DNA from: an uncultured Oscillibacter sp.
GTDB taxonomy: Bacteria; Bacillota; Clostridia; Oscillospirales; Oscillospiraceae
NCBI GenBank assembly: GCA_900548505.1
Contig: URKI01000047.1
Coordinates: 1 to 17,219, forward strand
DNA: 17,219 bases
Reading direction: 5' to 3'
This document shows, piece by piece, positions 1-6,178 of the stretch (within the stretch, counting starts at the first letter, position 1; the number at the start of each line of letters is the position of its first letter). The position numbers were made by a program, and so were the translations under genes. The notes under the pieces are model-generated. The model did no database searches, was not told where the DNA came from, and saw only the letters and a list, made by a program, of their open reading frames with translations.

Positions 1-198
1 CTGCTGGAGGGCCGCATCAACGAGCTGGGCATGGACCCCAAGGACTACTGGTGGTACTGCGATCTGCGCCGCTACGGCTCCTGCCGCCACGCCGGCTACG
101 GCCTGGGCTTCGAGCGCATGGTCATGTACCTCACCGGCATCTCCAACATCCGCGACGTGGAGCTGCATCCCCGCACGGTGGGCAACGCGGATTTCTAA
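1..198 (+). CDS. asnS: Asparagine--tRNA ligase, C-terminal end (partial)
   Basis: The frame is open from base 1 and stops with TAA at 196-198, giving the last 65 residues. It reads as the class II aminoacyl-tRNA synthetase motif 3 region: the stretch GYGLGFERMVMYLTG is the ATP-binding motif 3 with its invariant arginine. It is followed by NIRDVELHPRT, the characteristic end of AsnRS (AspRS and LysRS end differently). The enzyme charges tRNA-Asn with asparagine in the cytoplasm. The 5' part lies outside the window. The last 40 bases are present a second time at 389-428, so an insertion or duplication has happened exactly at the end of this gene without altering its product. Family assignment is confident. 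Discrimination from AspRS rests on the C-terminal motif only. Confidence 0.93.
   Translation: MLEGRINELGMDPKDYWWYCDLRRYGSCRHAGYGLGFERMVMYLTGISNIRDVELHPRTVGNADF
159..198 (+). repeat. Direct repeat copy 1 (asnS 3' end)
   Basis: The last 40 bases of asnS, including the TAA stop, match 389-428 with a single mismatch (T at 168, C at 398). The left boundary is sharp: position 158 differs from 388. The start-to-start distance between copies is 230 bp. Confidence 0.95.
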
Positions 199-428
199 TC
201 TAAAAAGAATACGGAGGCCTCCGACATGCTGCCTTTCCGGGCAGCTCCACGTCGGGGGCCCCATCTTTTGATGGGGCGGCTTGTGGCCGTCCAAGCGTTT
301 TGGCAGAGCCAAAACCTTGGCGCAGGGCGGATTCATTCCGCCCAAGCTGATGAAATCGGGTCCCCGGACACGCGCTGCGTGTCCGGGCGGAGCTGCACCC
401 CCGCACGGTGGGCAACGCGGATTTCTAA
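199..428 (+). other. Hairpin-rich 230-bp insert with terminal repeat
   Basis: This non-coding stretch holds a chain of strong stem-loops. They are 221-225/251-255 enclosing 228-233/240-245; 258-265/270-277 with a TTTT loop (8 bp, perfect); 291-304/308-320 (13 bp with a one-base bulge, loop AGA); 325-331/337-343 (7 bp); and 363-373/377-387 (11 bp, loop GCT). The segment 241-254 is an exact 14-base reverse complement of asnS 153-166. The segment ends in the second copy of the asnS 3' end. Open frames exist on both strands but lack convincing ribosome sites and overlap only palindromes. It could be a small non-autonomous mobile element, a structured intergenic repeat family or a structured RNA. 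I do not recognise a named family. Confidence 0.6.
389..428 (+). repeat. Direct repeat copy 2 (asnS 3' end)
   Basis: This is the second copy of the asnS terminal 40 bases. It immediately follows the 11-bp hairpin ending at 387 and is followed by an A-rich run and the terminator. It is not joined to an open asnS reading frame and is presumably the original end displaced by the insert, or a target copy made by it. Confidence 0.95.
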
Positions 429-437
429 AAACGGCAT

Positions 438-475
438 AAAAAGGCGCCCGTCCAGTCTGGACGGGCGCCTTTTTT
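438..475. terminator. Bidirectional intrinsic terminator
   Basis: A perfect 12-bp GC-rich stem (443-454 with 458-469, loop GTC) is flanked by five As on the left (438-442) and six Ts on the right (470-475). It therefore works for asnS on the plus strand and for the CoA-binding gene, which ends at 481, on the minus strand. Confidence 0.9.
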
Positions 476-480
476 ACTTT

Positions 481-861
481 TCAGGAATTGTCGGAAGTCT
501 GTGTGGTGCGGGGATAGAGCCGCATGCCCACCAGCAGGCAGCCGTGGATGTAGGGCAGGTGCTGTTCCTCCAGCCAGCGGATCAGCTCCGGGCTGTCTGC
601 ACCCGGCTGGAGCACGATGCACCGGAAGGGCTTGCGGTTTTCCTGCAGCAGTGCCAGGCCCCGGTCCGGTCGGATGCACAGGTCGATGATGTCGATGTCT
701 CCGGGAATGTCGTTGAGGGAGGGCAGCTCCTTGCCTACGGCGTATACCGTGTAGCCCTGGGACAGCAGTCCCTCCTTGATTTTCGCCGCGTATTTTTCGC
801 TGTTGAGGGTGTCGCCCACCACTGCAAACGTCTGCTGGCGCATGATCTCGCTCAGATCCAT
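481..861 (-). CDS. CoA-binding domain protein (YccU-like)
   Basis: This 126-residue protein is a single Rossmann-like CoA_binding_2 domain. The N-terminal FAVVGDT is the glycine-poor nucleotide-binding turn. IDIIDLCIRPDRG and the HGCLLVGMRLYP end match the conserved blocks of the YccU/CoA-binding family. The length is typical. Such proteins bind coenzyme A in vitro and resemble the CoA-binding domain of succinyl-CoA synthetase, but their cellular role is unclear. The ATG at 861-859 has an AGGAGG ribosome site (bases 869-874) seven bases upstream. It stands alone with its own promoter and converges on asnS. There is no signal peptide or membrane segment, so it is cytoplasmic. I am fairly confident of the family and cannot assign a function. 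Confidence 0.8.
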   Translation of the reverse strand: MDLSEIMRQQTFAVVGDTLNSEKYAAKIKEGLLSQGYTVYAVGKELPSLNDIPGDIDIIDLCIRPDRGLALLQENRKPFRCIVLQPGADSPELIRWLEEQHLPYIHGCLLVGMRLYPRTTQTSDNS

Positions 862-893
862 AAAGCCGCCTCCTGTTCCTTTGTAGTGAATTT

Positions 894-922
894 ATATTAG
901 CATGGAGTTTGGAAAAAGTCAG
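894..922 (-). promoter_or_regulatory. Promoter for the CoA-binding gene
   Basis: Read on the minus strand, a -35 box CTGACT (922-917) stands 17 bases from a -10 box TAATAT (899-894), 33 bp upstream of the start codon. The -35 is imperfect. Confidence 0.55.
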
Positions 923-944
923 TGGCAAAAACAACGGCTTGCAA

Positions 945-974
945 TTGACAGGCCCGGGGGCTGTCAGGTATGAT
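945..974 (+). promoter_or_regulatory. Sigma-A promoter for the ZIP transporter
   Basis: TTGACA (945-950), an 18-base spacer and TATGAT (969-974). The upstream in-frame ATG at 970 falls inside the -10 box and so cannot be the translation start. This fixes the start at 997. Confidence 0.85.
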
Positions 975-996
975 GTGGCCAGAAAAGGAGGAGCAT

Positions 997-1791
997 ATGC
1001 TGCAAAAAGAACTGTTTTATGCTGCAATGGGCACCGGCGCCACCTGTCTTGCCACCGTGCTGGGAGCAGGCATGGTATTTTTCTTTAAGAAGGATCTGTC
1101 TCCCGCGGTGCAGAAAGTATTTTTGGGCTTCGCTGCCGGCGTGATGATCGCCGCGTCCGTATGGTCGCTGCTGATCCCTGCCATGGAGATGGCCCAGGCC
1201 CAGGGGGCCAGCGCGCTCTTGCCGGCAGGCGGCGGTTTTGTGATGGGCGGCGTCTTTTTGATGCTGCTGGATTCGCTGCTGCCCCATCTGCATCCGGGCA
1301 GCCGGGAGCCGGAGGGCCTGCACGCCAACTGGAAGCGCACCACCATGATCGTGCTGGCGGTGACGCTGCACAACATCCCGGAGGGAATGGCGGTGGGCCT
1401 GAGCTTTTCCGTGGCGGCCCTGGATCCCTCACCGGGCGCGCTGGCAGGCGCGGCGGCGCTGGCCATCGGTATGGGACTCCAGAACTTCCCGGAGGGCGCG
1501 GCTGTGTCGCTGCCCATGCGATCCCAGGGCGTCTCCCGGAGAAAGGCGTTTTTGTGCGGCGCGGCCTCCGGTGTGGTGGAGCCCATCTTCGGGTTATTGA
1601 CGGTGCTGGCTGCCGGCAGCATCACCGGTGTCATGCCCTGGGTGCTGTCCTTTGCCGCCGGTGCCATGATCTACGTGGTGGTGGAGGAGCTGATCCCTGA
1701 GGCCCAGCTGGGGGAACATTCCCATGCGGGCACGGTCAGCGTCATGACGGGCTTCCTTGTGATGATGCTGCTGGATGTGGCCCTGGGGTAA
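997..1791 (+). CDS. ZIP family divalent metal transporter
   Basis: This 264-residue integral membrane protein has about eight hydrophobic segments, the usual length for bacterial ZupT-like ZIP carriers. The two hallmark metal-site helices are visible: HNIPEG at residues 125-130 and QNFPEG at 162-167. EELIPEAQ lies near the C-terminus. A histidine-containing loop (PHLHPG) lies between the early helices. ZIP carriers move Zn2+, Fe2+ or Mn2+ into the cytoplasm. The substrate cannot be read here; the second motif has Q in place of the H often found in zinc carriers. The start is chosen for the AAGGAGG at 985-991, five bases ahead. It is a single-gene unit with its own promoter. The next gene's -35 begins just 10 bp after the stop, and no terminator is seen. 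Confidence 0.9.
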   Translation: MLQKELFYAAMGTGATCLATVLGAGMVFFFKKDLSPAVQKVFLGFAAGVMIAASVWSLLIPAMEMAQAQGASALLPAGGGFVMGGVFLMLLDSLLPHLHPGSREPEGLHANWKRTTMIVLAVTLHNIPEGMAVGLSFSVAALDPSPGALAGAAALAIGMGLQNFPEGAAVSLPMRSQGVSRRKAFLCGAASGVVEPIFGLLTVLAAGSITGVMPWVLSFAAGAMIYVVVEELIPEAQLGEHSHAGTVSVMTGFLVMMLLDVALG

Positions 1792-1800
1792 AGAAACGGG

Positions 1801-1829
1801 TTGTTTTCCAGAGATTGGAACGTTATAAT
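1801..1829 (+). promoter_or_regulatory. Promoter for the cysteine desulfidase-like gene
   Basis: TTGTTT (1801-1806), 17 bases, TATAAT (1824-1829). The longer in-frame start at 1815 lies inside this promoter, so translation must begin further down at 1881. Confidence 0.8.
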
Positions 1830-1880
1830 AAAAAAGTTGAGAGATTTGGCGAAATTTGCCGGAAAAGGGAGATAAGAAGC

Positions 1881-3158
1881 ATGGAGAGAACCGAACACTA
1901 TGCAAGCTATGTGGAGATCCTGAAAGAAGAGCTGATCCCCGCCATGGGATGCACGGAGCCCATCGCCATCGCTCTGGCGGCGGCCAAGGCCCGCCAGACG
2001 CTGGGTGAGCTGCCTGTGGCCTGCCGGGTGGAGGTCAGCGGCAACATCATCAAAAACGTCAAGGCCGTGACTGTGCCTAATACCGGCGGACTCAAGGGCA
2101 TCGAGGCGGCCACGGCTGCCGGTGTGGTGGCCGGAAAGGCGGATCTGATGCTGGAGGTGCTCTCCCAGGTGACGGAGCAGGAGATCGCCGCTATGGCGGA
2201 GTTCCTGCGCACCACGGAGATCGCGGTGGTGCCCGCTCTGGGCGACCGGGTGTTCTACATCCGGGTGACCGTAGAGGGCGGCGGCCACAGCGCCAGCTGT
2301 GAGATCGTGGATTATCACACCAACATCACCTGCGTCACACGGGACGGACAGGTGGTATTCCAGGCGGAGGCGGCTTCCGGGGAGGAAAAGAAGCAGACGG
2401 ACCGCTCCGTCCTCAGCGTGGAAGAGATCATCCGCTTTGCCGACTGCGTGGAGATCGCCGACGTGGCGGAGGTCATCCGCCGCCAGGTCGCCTACAACAG
2501 CGCCATTTCCGCCGAGGGTCTCAAGGGCGGCTGGGGCGCCGAGGTGGGCAAGACCATCCGCGCCGTTTATGGTGACAGCGTGTCCATCCGGGCCAAGGCG
2601 GCGGCTGCCGCCGGCTCCGACGCCCGCATGAGCGGCTGTGAGCTGCCGGTGGTCATCGTTTCCGGCAGCGGCAACCAGGGCATGACCGCCTCCCTGCCTG
2701 TGATCGAATATGCCCGGGATATGGGCGTGGATGAGGAGGCCATGATCCGGGCGCTGGTGGTGTCCGATCTGGTGACCATCCATCAGAAGACCGGCATCGG
2801 CCGTCTGAGCGCGTTCTGCGGTGCGGTCAGCGCCGGCTGCGGCGCCGCCGCCGGCATCGCCTACCTCAAGGGCGGCCGCTACGAGGTGGTGGCCCACACC
2901 ATCGCCAATGCGCTGGCCATCTGCTCCGGCATGATCTGCGACGGTGCCAAGCCCTCCTGCGCGGCCAAGATCGCTGCCGCCGTGGATGCGGGCCTCATGG
3001 GCTACTACATGTATACCACCGGCAGCCACCAGTTTGTGGACGGCGAGGGCATCATCAAAAAGGGTGTGGAAAACACCATCGACAACGTGGGACGTCTTGC
3101 CCGGGAGGGTATGCGCCGCACGGATGAGGAGATCCTGCACATCATGGTGGGGCAGTGA
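1881..3158 (+). CDS. L-cysteine desulfidase / serine dehydratase-alpha-like (UPF0597)
   Basis: This 425-residue protein belongs to the UPF0597/YhaM (CyuA) group of the serine dehydratase alpha-chain superfamily. Those enzymes break L-cysteine into pyruvate, ammonia and sulfide, or use related substrates, with an oxygen-sensitive [4Fe-4S] cluster rather than PLP. Candidate cluster ligands are visible: Cys24 in MGCTEP, Cys313 and Cys320 in SAFCGAVSAGCG, and Cys348, Cys353 and Cys360 in ICSGMICDGAKPSC. The loop SGSGNQG around the middle is a family signature. The ATG at 1881 has GGGAG nine bases upstream. It is cytoplasmic and transcribed alone from its own promoter to the palindromic terminator. 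No adjacent cysteine transporter or regulator is present. The family is clear; cysteine versus another amino acid as substrate is inference. Confidence 0.88.
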   Translation: MERTEHYASYVEILKEELIPAMGCTEPIAIALAAAKARQTLGELPVACRVEVSGNIIKNVKAVTVPNTGGLKGIEAATAAGVVAGKADLMLEVLSQVTEQEIAAMAEFLRTTEIAVVPALGDRVFYIRVTVEGGGHSASCEIVDYHTNITCVTRDGQVVFQAEAASGEEKKQTDRSVLSVEEIIRFADCVEIADVAEVIRRQVAYNSAISAEGLKGGWGAEVGKTIRAVYGDSVSIRAKAAAAAGSDARMSGCELPVVIVSGSGNQGMTASLPVIEYARDMGVDEEAMIRALVVSDLVTIHQKTGIGRLSAFCGAVSAGCGAAAGIAYLKGGRYEVVAHTIANALAICSGMICDGAKPSCAAKIAAAVDAGLMGYYMYTTGSHQFVDGEGIIKKGVENTIDNVGRLAREGMRRTDEEILHIMVGQ

Positions 3159-3175
3159 TCTTCTGAAAACAAAGG

Positions 3176-3214
3176 AAACCCCCGGCACGGCCAGCTGGCC
3201 GTGCCGGGGGTTTT
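3176..3214. terminator. Perfect-palindrome bidirectional terminator
   Basis: Bases 3179-3210 are an exact 32-bp palindrome (16-bp arms) with AAA before and TTTT after. It ends the desulfidase gene and also the DUF624 gene, which ends at 3226 on the other strand. Confidence 0.9.
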
Positions 3215-3225
3215 ATTGATGGATT

Positions 3226-3882
3226 TCACAGCTTTGTGCGGTCCAGCACCGGCTCCAGGAGGCGCCAGGCGATCCAGGCCGGCAGGGAAAAGCCCGCCAG
3301 CATCCACACGGGGGAGAGGCTCCAGAAAATCTGCGGGAAGAACAGAAGCAGCACCACGGGGACCAGGAACAGCAAGATGGCCGCAAAAGAACGCCACAGC
3401 TCTCCCAGCCCCAGCAAAAACGCGGAGCGAAGCAGCGTTCCGGGGGCCTGCCCGCTCCGACGGGAGAGGAGGGGGAAGAGCCACAGCAGGGTGATCCCCC
3501 AGAGGGACGCCGCGATCAGCAGCGGCGTGAGGAGCAGCACGTTGTTGAAGAGCTGCCGCCTCAGCAGCAGCCACAAGTCCATGGTGAAAAACAGGCCCAG
3601 CAGCAAAAACGGCAGCCACAGCAAGGCTGCTTTTTTCCACAGCGCTCTCATGCGGCGGAAAAAGAACGGCACGGCGGTGAGATACGAGAGCTCCCTGCGC
3701 TCATGAAAGACGGCATAGGCTGCCGCTGTGGCCGCGCCGGCAGTGACCACCGGCAAAGAGCTCAGAAACCAGCAGATCTGGACGACGATCACCAGCGTGA
3801 CCTTGCCCACCAGAGTCATAAACGGGGAGGAGTCCCCCAAAAAATCCACAACACATTGCCAAAGACGCTTTTTTCGCTTCAA
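3226..3882 (-). CDS. DUF624 (YesL family) membrane protein
   Basis: This 218-residue protein has about five transmembrane segments. The N-terminal block around residues 27-53, ending SSLPVVTAGAATAA, is the diagnostic DUF624/YesL signature. YesL proteins are short membrane proteins of unknown activity found beside CUT1 sugar transporters in Bacillota. That fits here: a divergent LacI gene and a sugar ABC transporter follow. The start is a TTG (3882-3880), chosen because GGGGAGGG lies six to seven bases upstream; no in-frame ATG is suitably placed. The gene runs away from the transporter operon, with its own consensus promoter. A lysine/arginine-rich N-terminus (MKRKKR) precedes the first helix, consistent with a cytoplasmic N-end. 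The role in sugar uptake is inference from context. Confidence 0.85.
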   Translation of the reverse strand: MKRKKRLWQCVVDFLGDSSPFMTLVGKVTLVIVVQICWFLSSLPVVTAGAATAAAYAVFHERRELSYLTAVPFFFRRMRALWKKAALLWLPFLLLGLFFTMDLWLLLRRQLFNNVLLLTPLLIAASLWGITLLWLFPLLSRRSGQAPGTLLRSAFLLGLGELWRSFAAILLFLVPVVLLLFFPQIFWSLSPVWMLAGFSLPAWIAWRLLEPVLDRTKL

Positions 3883-3912
3883 ACCGGTCCCTCCCCATGG
3901 GATTTTTGCACC

Positions 3913-3941
3913 AGTATAGGGGAGTCGGGCCGGTTTGTCAA
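3913..3941 (-). promoter_or_regulatory. Sigma-A promoter for the DUF624 gene
   Basis: On the minus strand: TTGACA (3941-3936), 17 bases, TATACT (3918-3913), about 31 bp before the TTG start. Confidence 0.85.
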
Positions 3942-3975
3942 CGCAGGAGACAGGATGGGAAGAGTGGTTTCTTTT

Positions 3976-3989
3976 TGTAATCGCTTACA
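3976..3989 (+). promoter_or_regulatory. CRE-like / LacI-family operator 1
   Basis: TGTAATCGCTTACA fits the Bacillota catabolite-responsive-element consensus TGWAANCGNTNWCA at every defined position and is a near-perfect inverted repeat around the central CG. It lies upstream of the DUF624 promoter and between the two divergent genes, so CcpA or the adjacent LacI protein could bind it. Which protein binds is not decidable from sequence. Confidence 0.7.
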
Positions 3990-4139
3990 TTTGCGGTTGT
4001 TTTAGACAAAAAATATTTCCTCAATTTATTTGCGTTGTACAATTTTACGAATATGCCTTGATTTCTCTCCTAAACAATGGTAAGTTCAAAGTGACAAAGC
4101 GTTGCGGGTAACTGCGGCGCTTGAATCGTTTCTGGATAA
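3990..4139 (+). promoter_or_regulatory. AT-rich divergent control region
   Basis: This AT-rich stretch between the two operator-like sites must contain the LacI promoter. Several weak -35/-10 combinations exist around 4005-4065 but none is convincing. A partial CRE-like core (GAATCGTTTC) occurs near 4122-4131. No gene is seen. Confidence 0.4.
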
Positions 4140-4153
4140 TGAAACCGCTTACA
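4140..4153 (+). promoter_or_regulatory. CRE-like / LacI-family operator 2
   Basis: TGAAACCGCTTACA also matches TGWAANCGNTNWCA fully and shares CGCTTACA with operator 1, 164 bp away. It ends four bases before the ribosome site of the LacI gene. That suits autorepression, and the spacing of the two sites would allow looping. Confidence 0.7.
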
Positions 4154-4173
4154 CCATGGAGGGAGGGCATCGT

Positions 4174-5160
4174 TTGAACCCTACGATTTATGATGTTTCC
4201 CGCCTTTCGGGCGTATCCACCGCCACCATCTCCCGGGCCTTTTCCAACCCGGAGCTGGTGCGGGAGTCCACCCGCAGGAAGGTGTTTGAGGCGGCAGAGG
4301 TCCTGCATTATTATCCCAATGCCATTGCCCGGGCCATGGCCCGCCAGCGTACGGACAAGATCGCCTTTCTCATCTGCAAGAAGCGGGCCACCATTTTGGA
4401 TGAGTTTTACGCCGGCATCTGCGAGGGCAGCATGCGGGAGACCAATAAGTCCGATTATCAGCTGGTCATTTCCACGGCTGCGGACTGGGATATGGCCCCC
4501 AGCACCGCCCAGAGCAAGCAGATCGAGGGCGTGATCCTGGCGGGCGATGCCAAGGCGGACATGGTCACGGAGTTTCAAAGCCAGAACATCGCCGTGGTGC
4601 TGGTGAACAACCGTATCCCGGGTCTGGATCTTCCCTGCGTGGTGTCCGATGAGTTCGGCGGCGTGCAGCTGGCCCTGGAGCACCTGATCGGCCGGGGGCA
4701 CCGGCGGATCGCCATGGTGGCCGGCCGCTTTTCCCCGTATATCGTGGCGGAGCGGTACAGCGCTTTCCTGGAAGTCATGCGGCTGCACGGCATCCAGGTG
4801 GAGGCCCAGCATGTGAAAATGTGCGAGGCCGATGTGGAGAGCGCTGCCCAGGCCTCCATGGAGCTGCTGGCCCAGAAGGACCGGCCCACAGCAGTGCTGG
4901 GAGCCAACGACGTCATCGCCGCCGGCGTGATGAAGGCGGCCCGCCGTCTGGGGCTGCGGGTGCCGGAGGATGTGGCCGTGGTTGGATTTGACGATTCCAC
5001 CATCTGTCCCATGCTGGAGCCGGAGCTGACCTCCGTGCACATCAACTGCCGCCGCATGGGCGAGCTTTGCGTGGAGCGGCTGCGGAGCCTTTTGAGCGGA
5101 GAGGAGTGTCCGCCGCTGACCGTGGTCCCGGAGGAACTGAAGGTGCGGGGGACGACTTAA
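4174..5160 (+). CDS. LacI-family transcriptional regulator of the sugar locus
   Basis: This 328-residue protein has the LacI/GalR architecture. The N-terminal helix-turn-helix (IYDVSRLSGVSTATISRAF, residues 5-23) and the hinge helix (YYPNAIARAMA, about residue 47-57) are followed by a periplasmic-binding-protein-like effector domain. That domain contains the usual blocks HLIGRGHRRIAMVAG, GANDVIAAGVMKAA and VAVVGFDDS. It would bind DNA as a dimer and release or engage it on binding a sugar or sugar phosphate. The start is taken as TTG at 4174 because GGAGGGAGG lies six bases before it; the in-frame ATG at 4156 has no ribosome site and precedes that motif. It sits directly upstream of the transporter in the same direction. 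The operator-like sites around it suggest autoregulation. Specific effector unknown. Confidence 0.92.
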   Translation: MNPTIYDVSRLSGVSTATISRAFSNPELVRESTRRKVFEAAEVLHYYPNAIARAMARQRTDKIAFLICKKRATILDEFYAGICEGSMRETNKSDYQLVISTAADWDMAPSTAQSKQIEGVILAGDAKADMVTEFQSQNIAVVLVNNRIPGLDLPCVVSDEFGGVQLALEHLIGRGHRRIAMVAGRFSPYIVAERYSAFLEVMRLHGIQVEAQHVKMCEADVESAAQASMELLAQKDRPTAVLGANDVIAAGVMKAARRLGLRVPEDVAVVGFDDSTICPMLEPELTSVHINCRRMGELCVERLRSLLSGEECPPLTVVPEELKVRGTT

Positions 5161-5163
5161 CAT

Positions 5164-5182
5164 TGTAAAATTTTCCTTTACA
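5164..5182 (+). promoter_or_regulatory. Inverted repeat upstream of the transporter promoter
   Basis: TGTAAA and TTTACA, separated by seven bases, begin just after the LacI stop codon and 20 bp ahead of the putative -35. The half-sites echo the TGTAA/TTACA ends of the CRE-like operators. Binding by the same regulator is speculative because the central CG is missing. Confidence 0.35.
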
Positions 5183-5202
5183 TAGATTTAAAATGACTCT
5201 GA

Positions 5203-5231
5203 TAGATTGCACGGGAGAAGACCGATATACT
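5203..5231 (+). promoter_or_regulatory. Promoter for the sugar ABC transporter operon
   Basis: A strong -10 TATACT (5226-5231) is paired at 17 bases with a weak -35 TAGATT (5203-5208). A poor -35 is common for regulated promoters. Confidence 0.6.
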
Positions 5232-5280
5232 GGCAAGTGGCGTTTTTTGACACTTTCCGGAATGTAAGGAGGGCACACCT

Positions 5281-6120
5281 ATGAAAAAGAAAATCAAGCC
5301 CAGTACGATTTGGAAAGGGCTGCTGTGTGCGGTGATGCTGGTGGTGGCGCTGTTCCCCATTTACTGGCTGCTGGCCATGGCCATCCGCCCCACCGATGAG
5401 ATGCGGGGACATATCTCCTTGATTCCGCAGACATTTACCATGGAGCACTTTGCCCAGCTCTTTTCCAAAGAGGGATTCGGCCAGGCCATCATCAACAGCC
5501 TGCAGACCACAGGCGTATCGCTGGTGGTGTCCTTGCTGGTAGGTATCTGCGCGGCCTACGTGATCGCCCGGCGGCGGTTCCACTTCGGGCTGAAAAAGCC
5601 GCTGACCTACTGGGTGCTGCTGGTGCGTGTGCTTCCTCCCGTGGCATTCACCATTCCCCTGTACATCATGTTCAACAAGCTTGGCGTGCTGAATACAAAG
5701 ATCCCGGTGATGCTGGCCTGCGTGCTGATCAACGTGCCCCTGATCATCTGGTTCCTCATCAGCTTTTTCCAGGACCTGCCTGAAGAGGTGGAGGAAAGCG
5801 CCAAGGTGGACGGCGCCACGGAGTGGCAGCTGTTCCGCAAGATCGTGCTGCCCCTGGTGGCACCCGGCATCGCCGCGGTAGCCATGCTCTCGTTCATGTA
5901 CGCCTGGAACGAATACACCTACACGGTCATCTTCACCCGCAGCCCCTCCAACTATACGGTGCCTTTGGCACTGGCCCTTCTGAACACGGAGGACAACCTC
6001 ACCAACTTCGGCCTGGTGGCCGCCGGCGGTGTGATCTCCGTGATCCCCATCACCTTGTTTGTGATCTTTGCACAGAACTACTTGATCTCCGGTTTGTCAA
6101 GCGGTGCTGTCAAGGAGTAA
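5281..6120 (+). CDS. Sugar ABC transporter permease, MalG type (CUT1)
   Basis: This 279-residue inner-membrane protein has six predicted helices, the typical length and topology for CUT1 MalG/AraQ permeases. The coupling loop (EAA motif) is clear at about residues 168-195: EESAKVDGATEWQLFRKIVLP, whose glycine and hydrophobic tail contact the ATPase. It would pair with the MalF-type permease at 7631-8530 to form the channel. An AGGAGG lies about eight bases before the ATG at 5281. It is the first gene of the operon, upstream of the binding protein. That is unusual, because the order binding protein, F, G is the norm. No ATP-binding subunit is encoded in the window, so a shared MsmK-like ATPase is inferred. 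The sugar is unknown. Confidence 0.93.
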   Translation: MKKKIKPSTIWKGLLCAVMLVVALFPIYWLLAMAIRPTDEMRGHISLIPQTFTMEHFAQLFSKEGFGQAIINSLQTTGVSLVVSLLVGICAAYVIARRRFHFGLKKPLTYWVLLVRVLPPVAFTIPLYIMFNKLGVLNTKIPVMLACVLINVPLIIWFLISFFQDLPEEVEESAKVDGATEWQLFRKIVLPLVAPGIAAVAMLSFMYAWNEYTYTVIFTRSPSNYTVPLALALLNTEDNLTNFGLVAAGGVISVIPITLFVIFAQNYLISGLSSGAVKE

Positions 6121-6178
6121 CAAAATAGAACGACACCAAAGCGCGCAAAAGCCATTACTGAGATTAGGAGGAAAAGAA

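Noticed and set aside
199..428. CRISPR array, group II intron or IS element
   Set aside because: There is only one pair of direct repeats, no spacers, no reverse-transcriptase or transposase frame, and no recognisable domain V.
200..900. Open frames of 71, 200 and 224 residues over the asnS insert and CoA-binding gene
   Set aside because: They run across palindromes and a terminator or lie antisense to a recognised gene, and none has a convincing ribosome site or recognisable domain.
970..996. Upstream ATG for the ZIP transporter
   Set aside because: It overlaps the -10 box TATGAT; the ATG at 997 has a strong ribosome site.
1671..3188. 505-residue open frame antisense to the desulfidase gene
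   Set aside because: High GC third-position bias produces long shadow frames; the protein is His/Gly/Ala-rich and low complexity, with no ribosome site.
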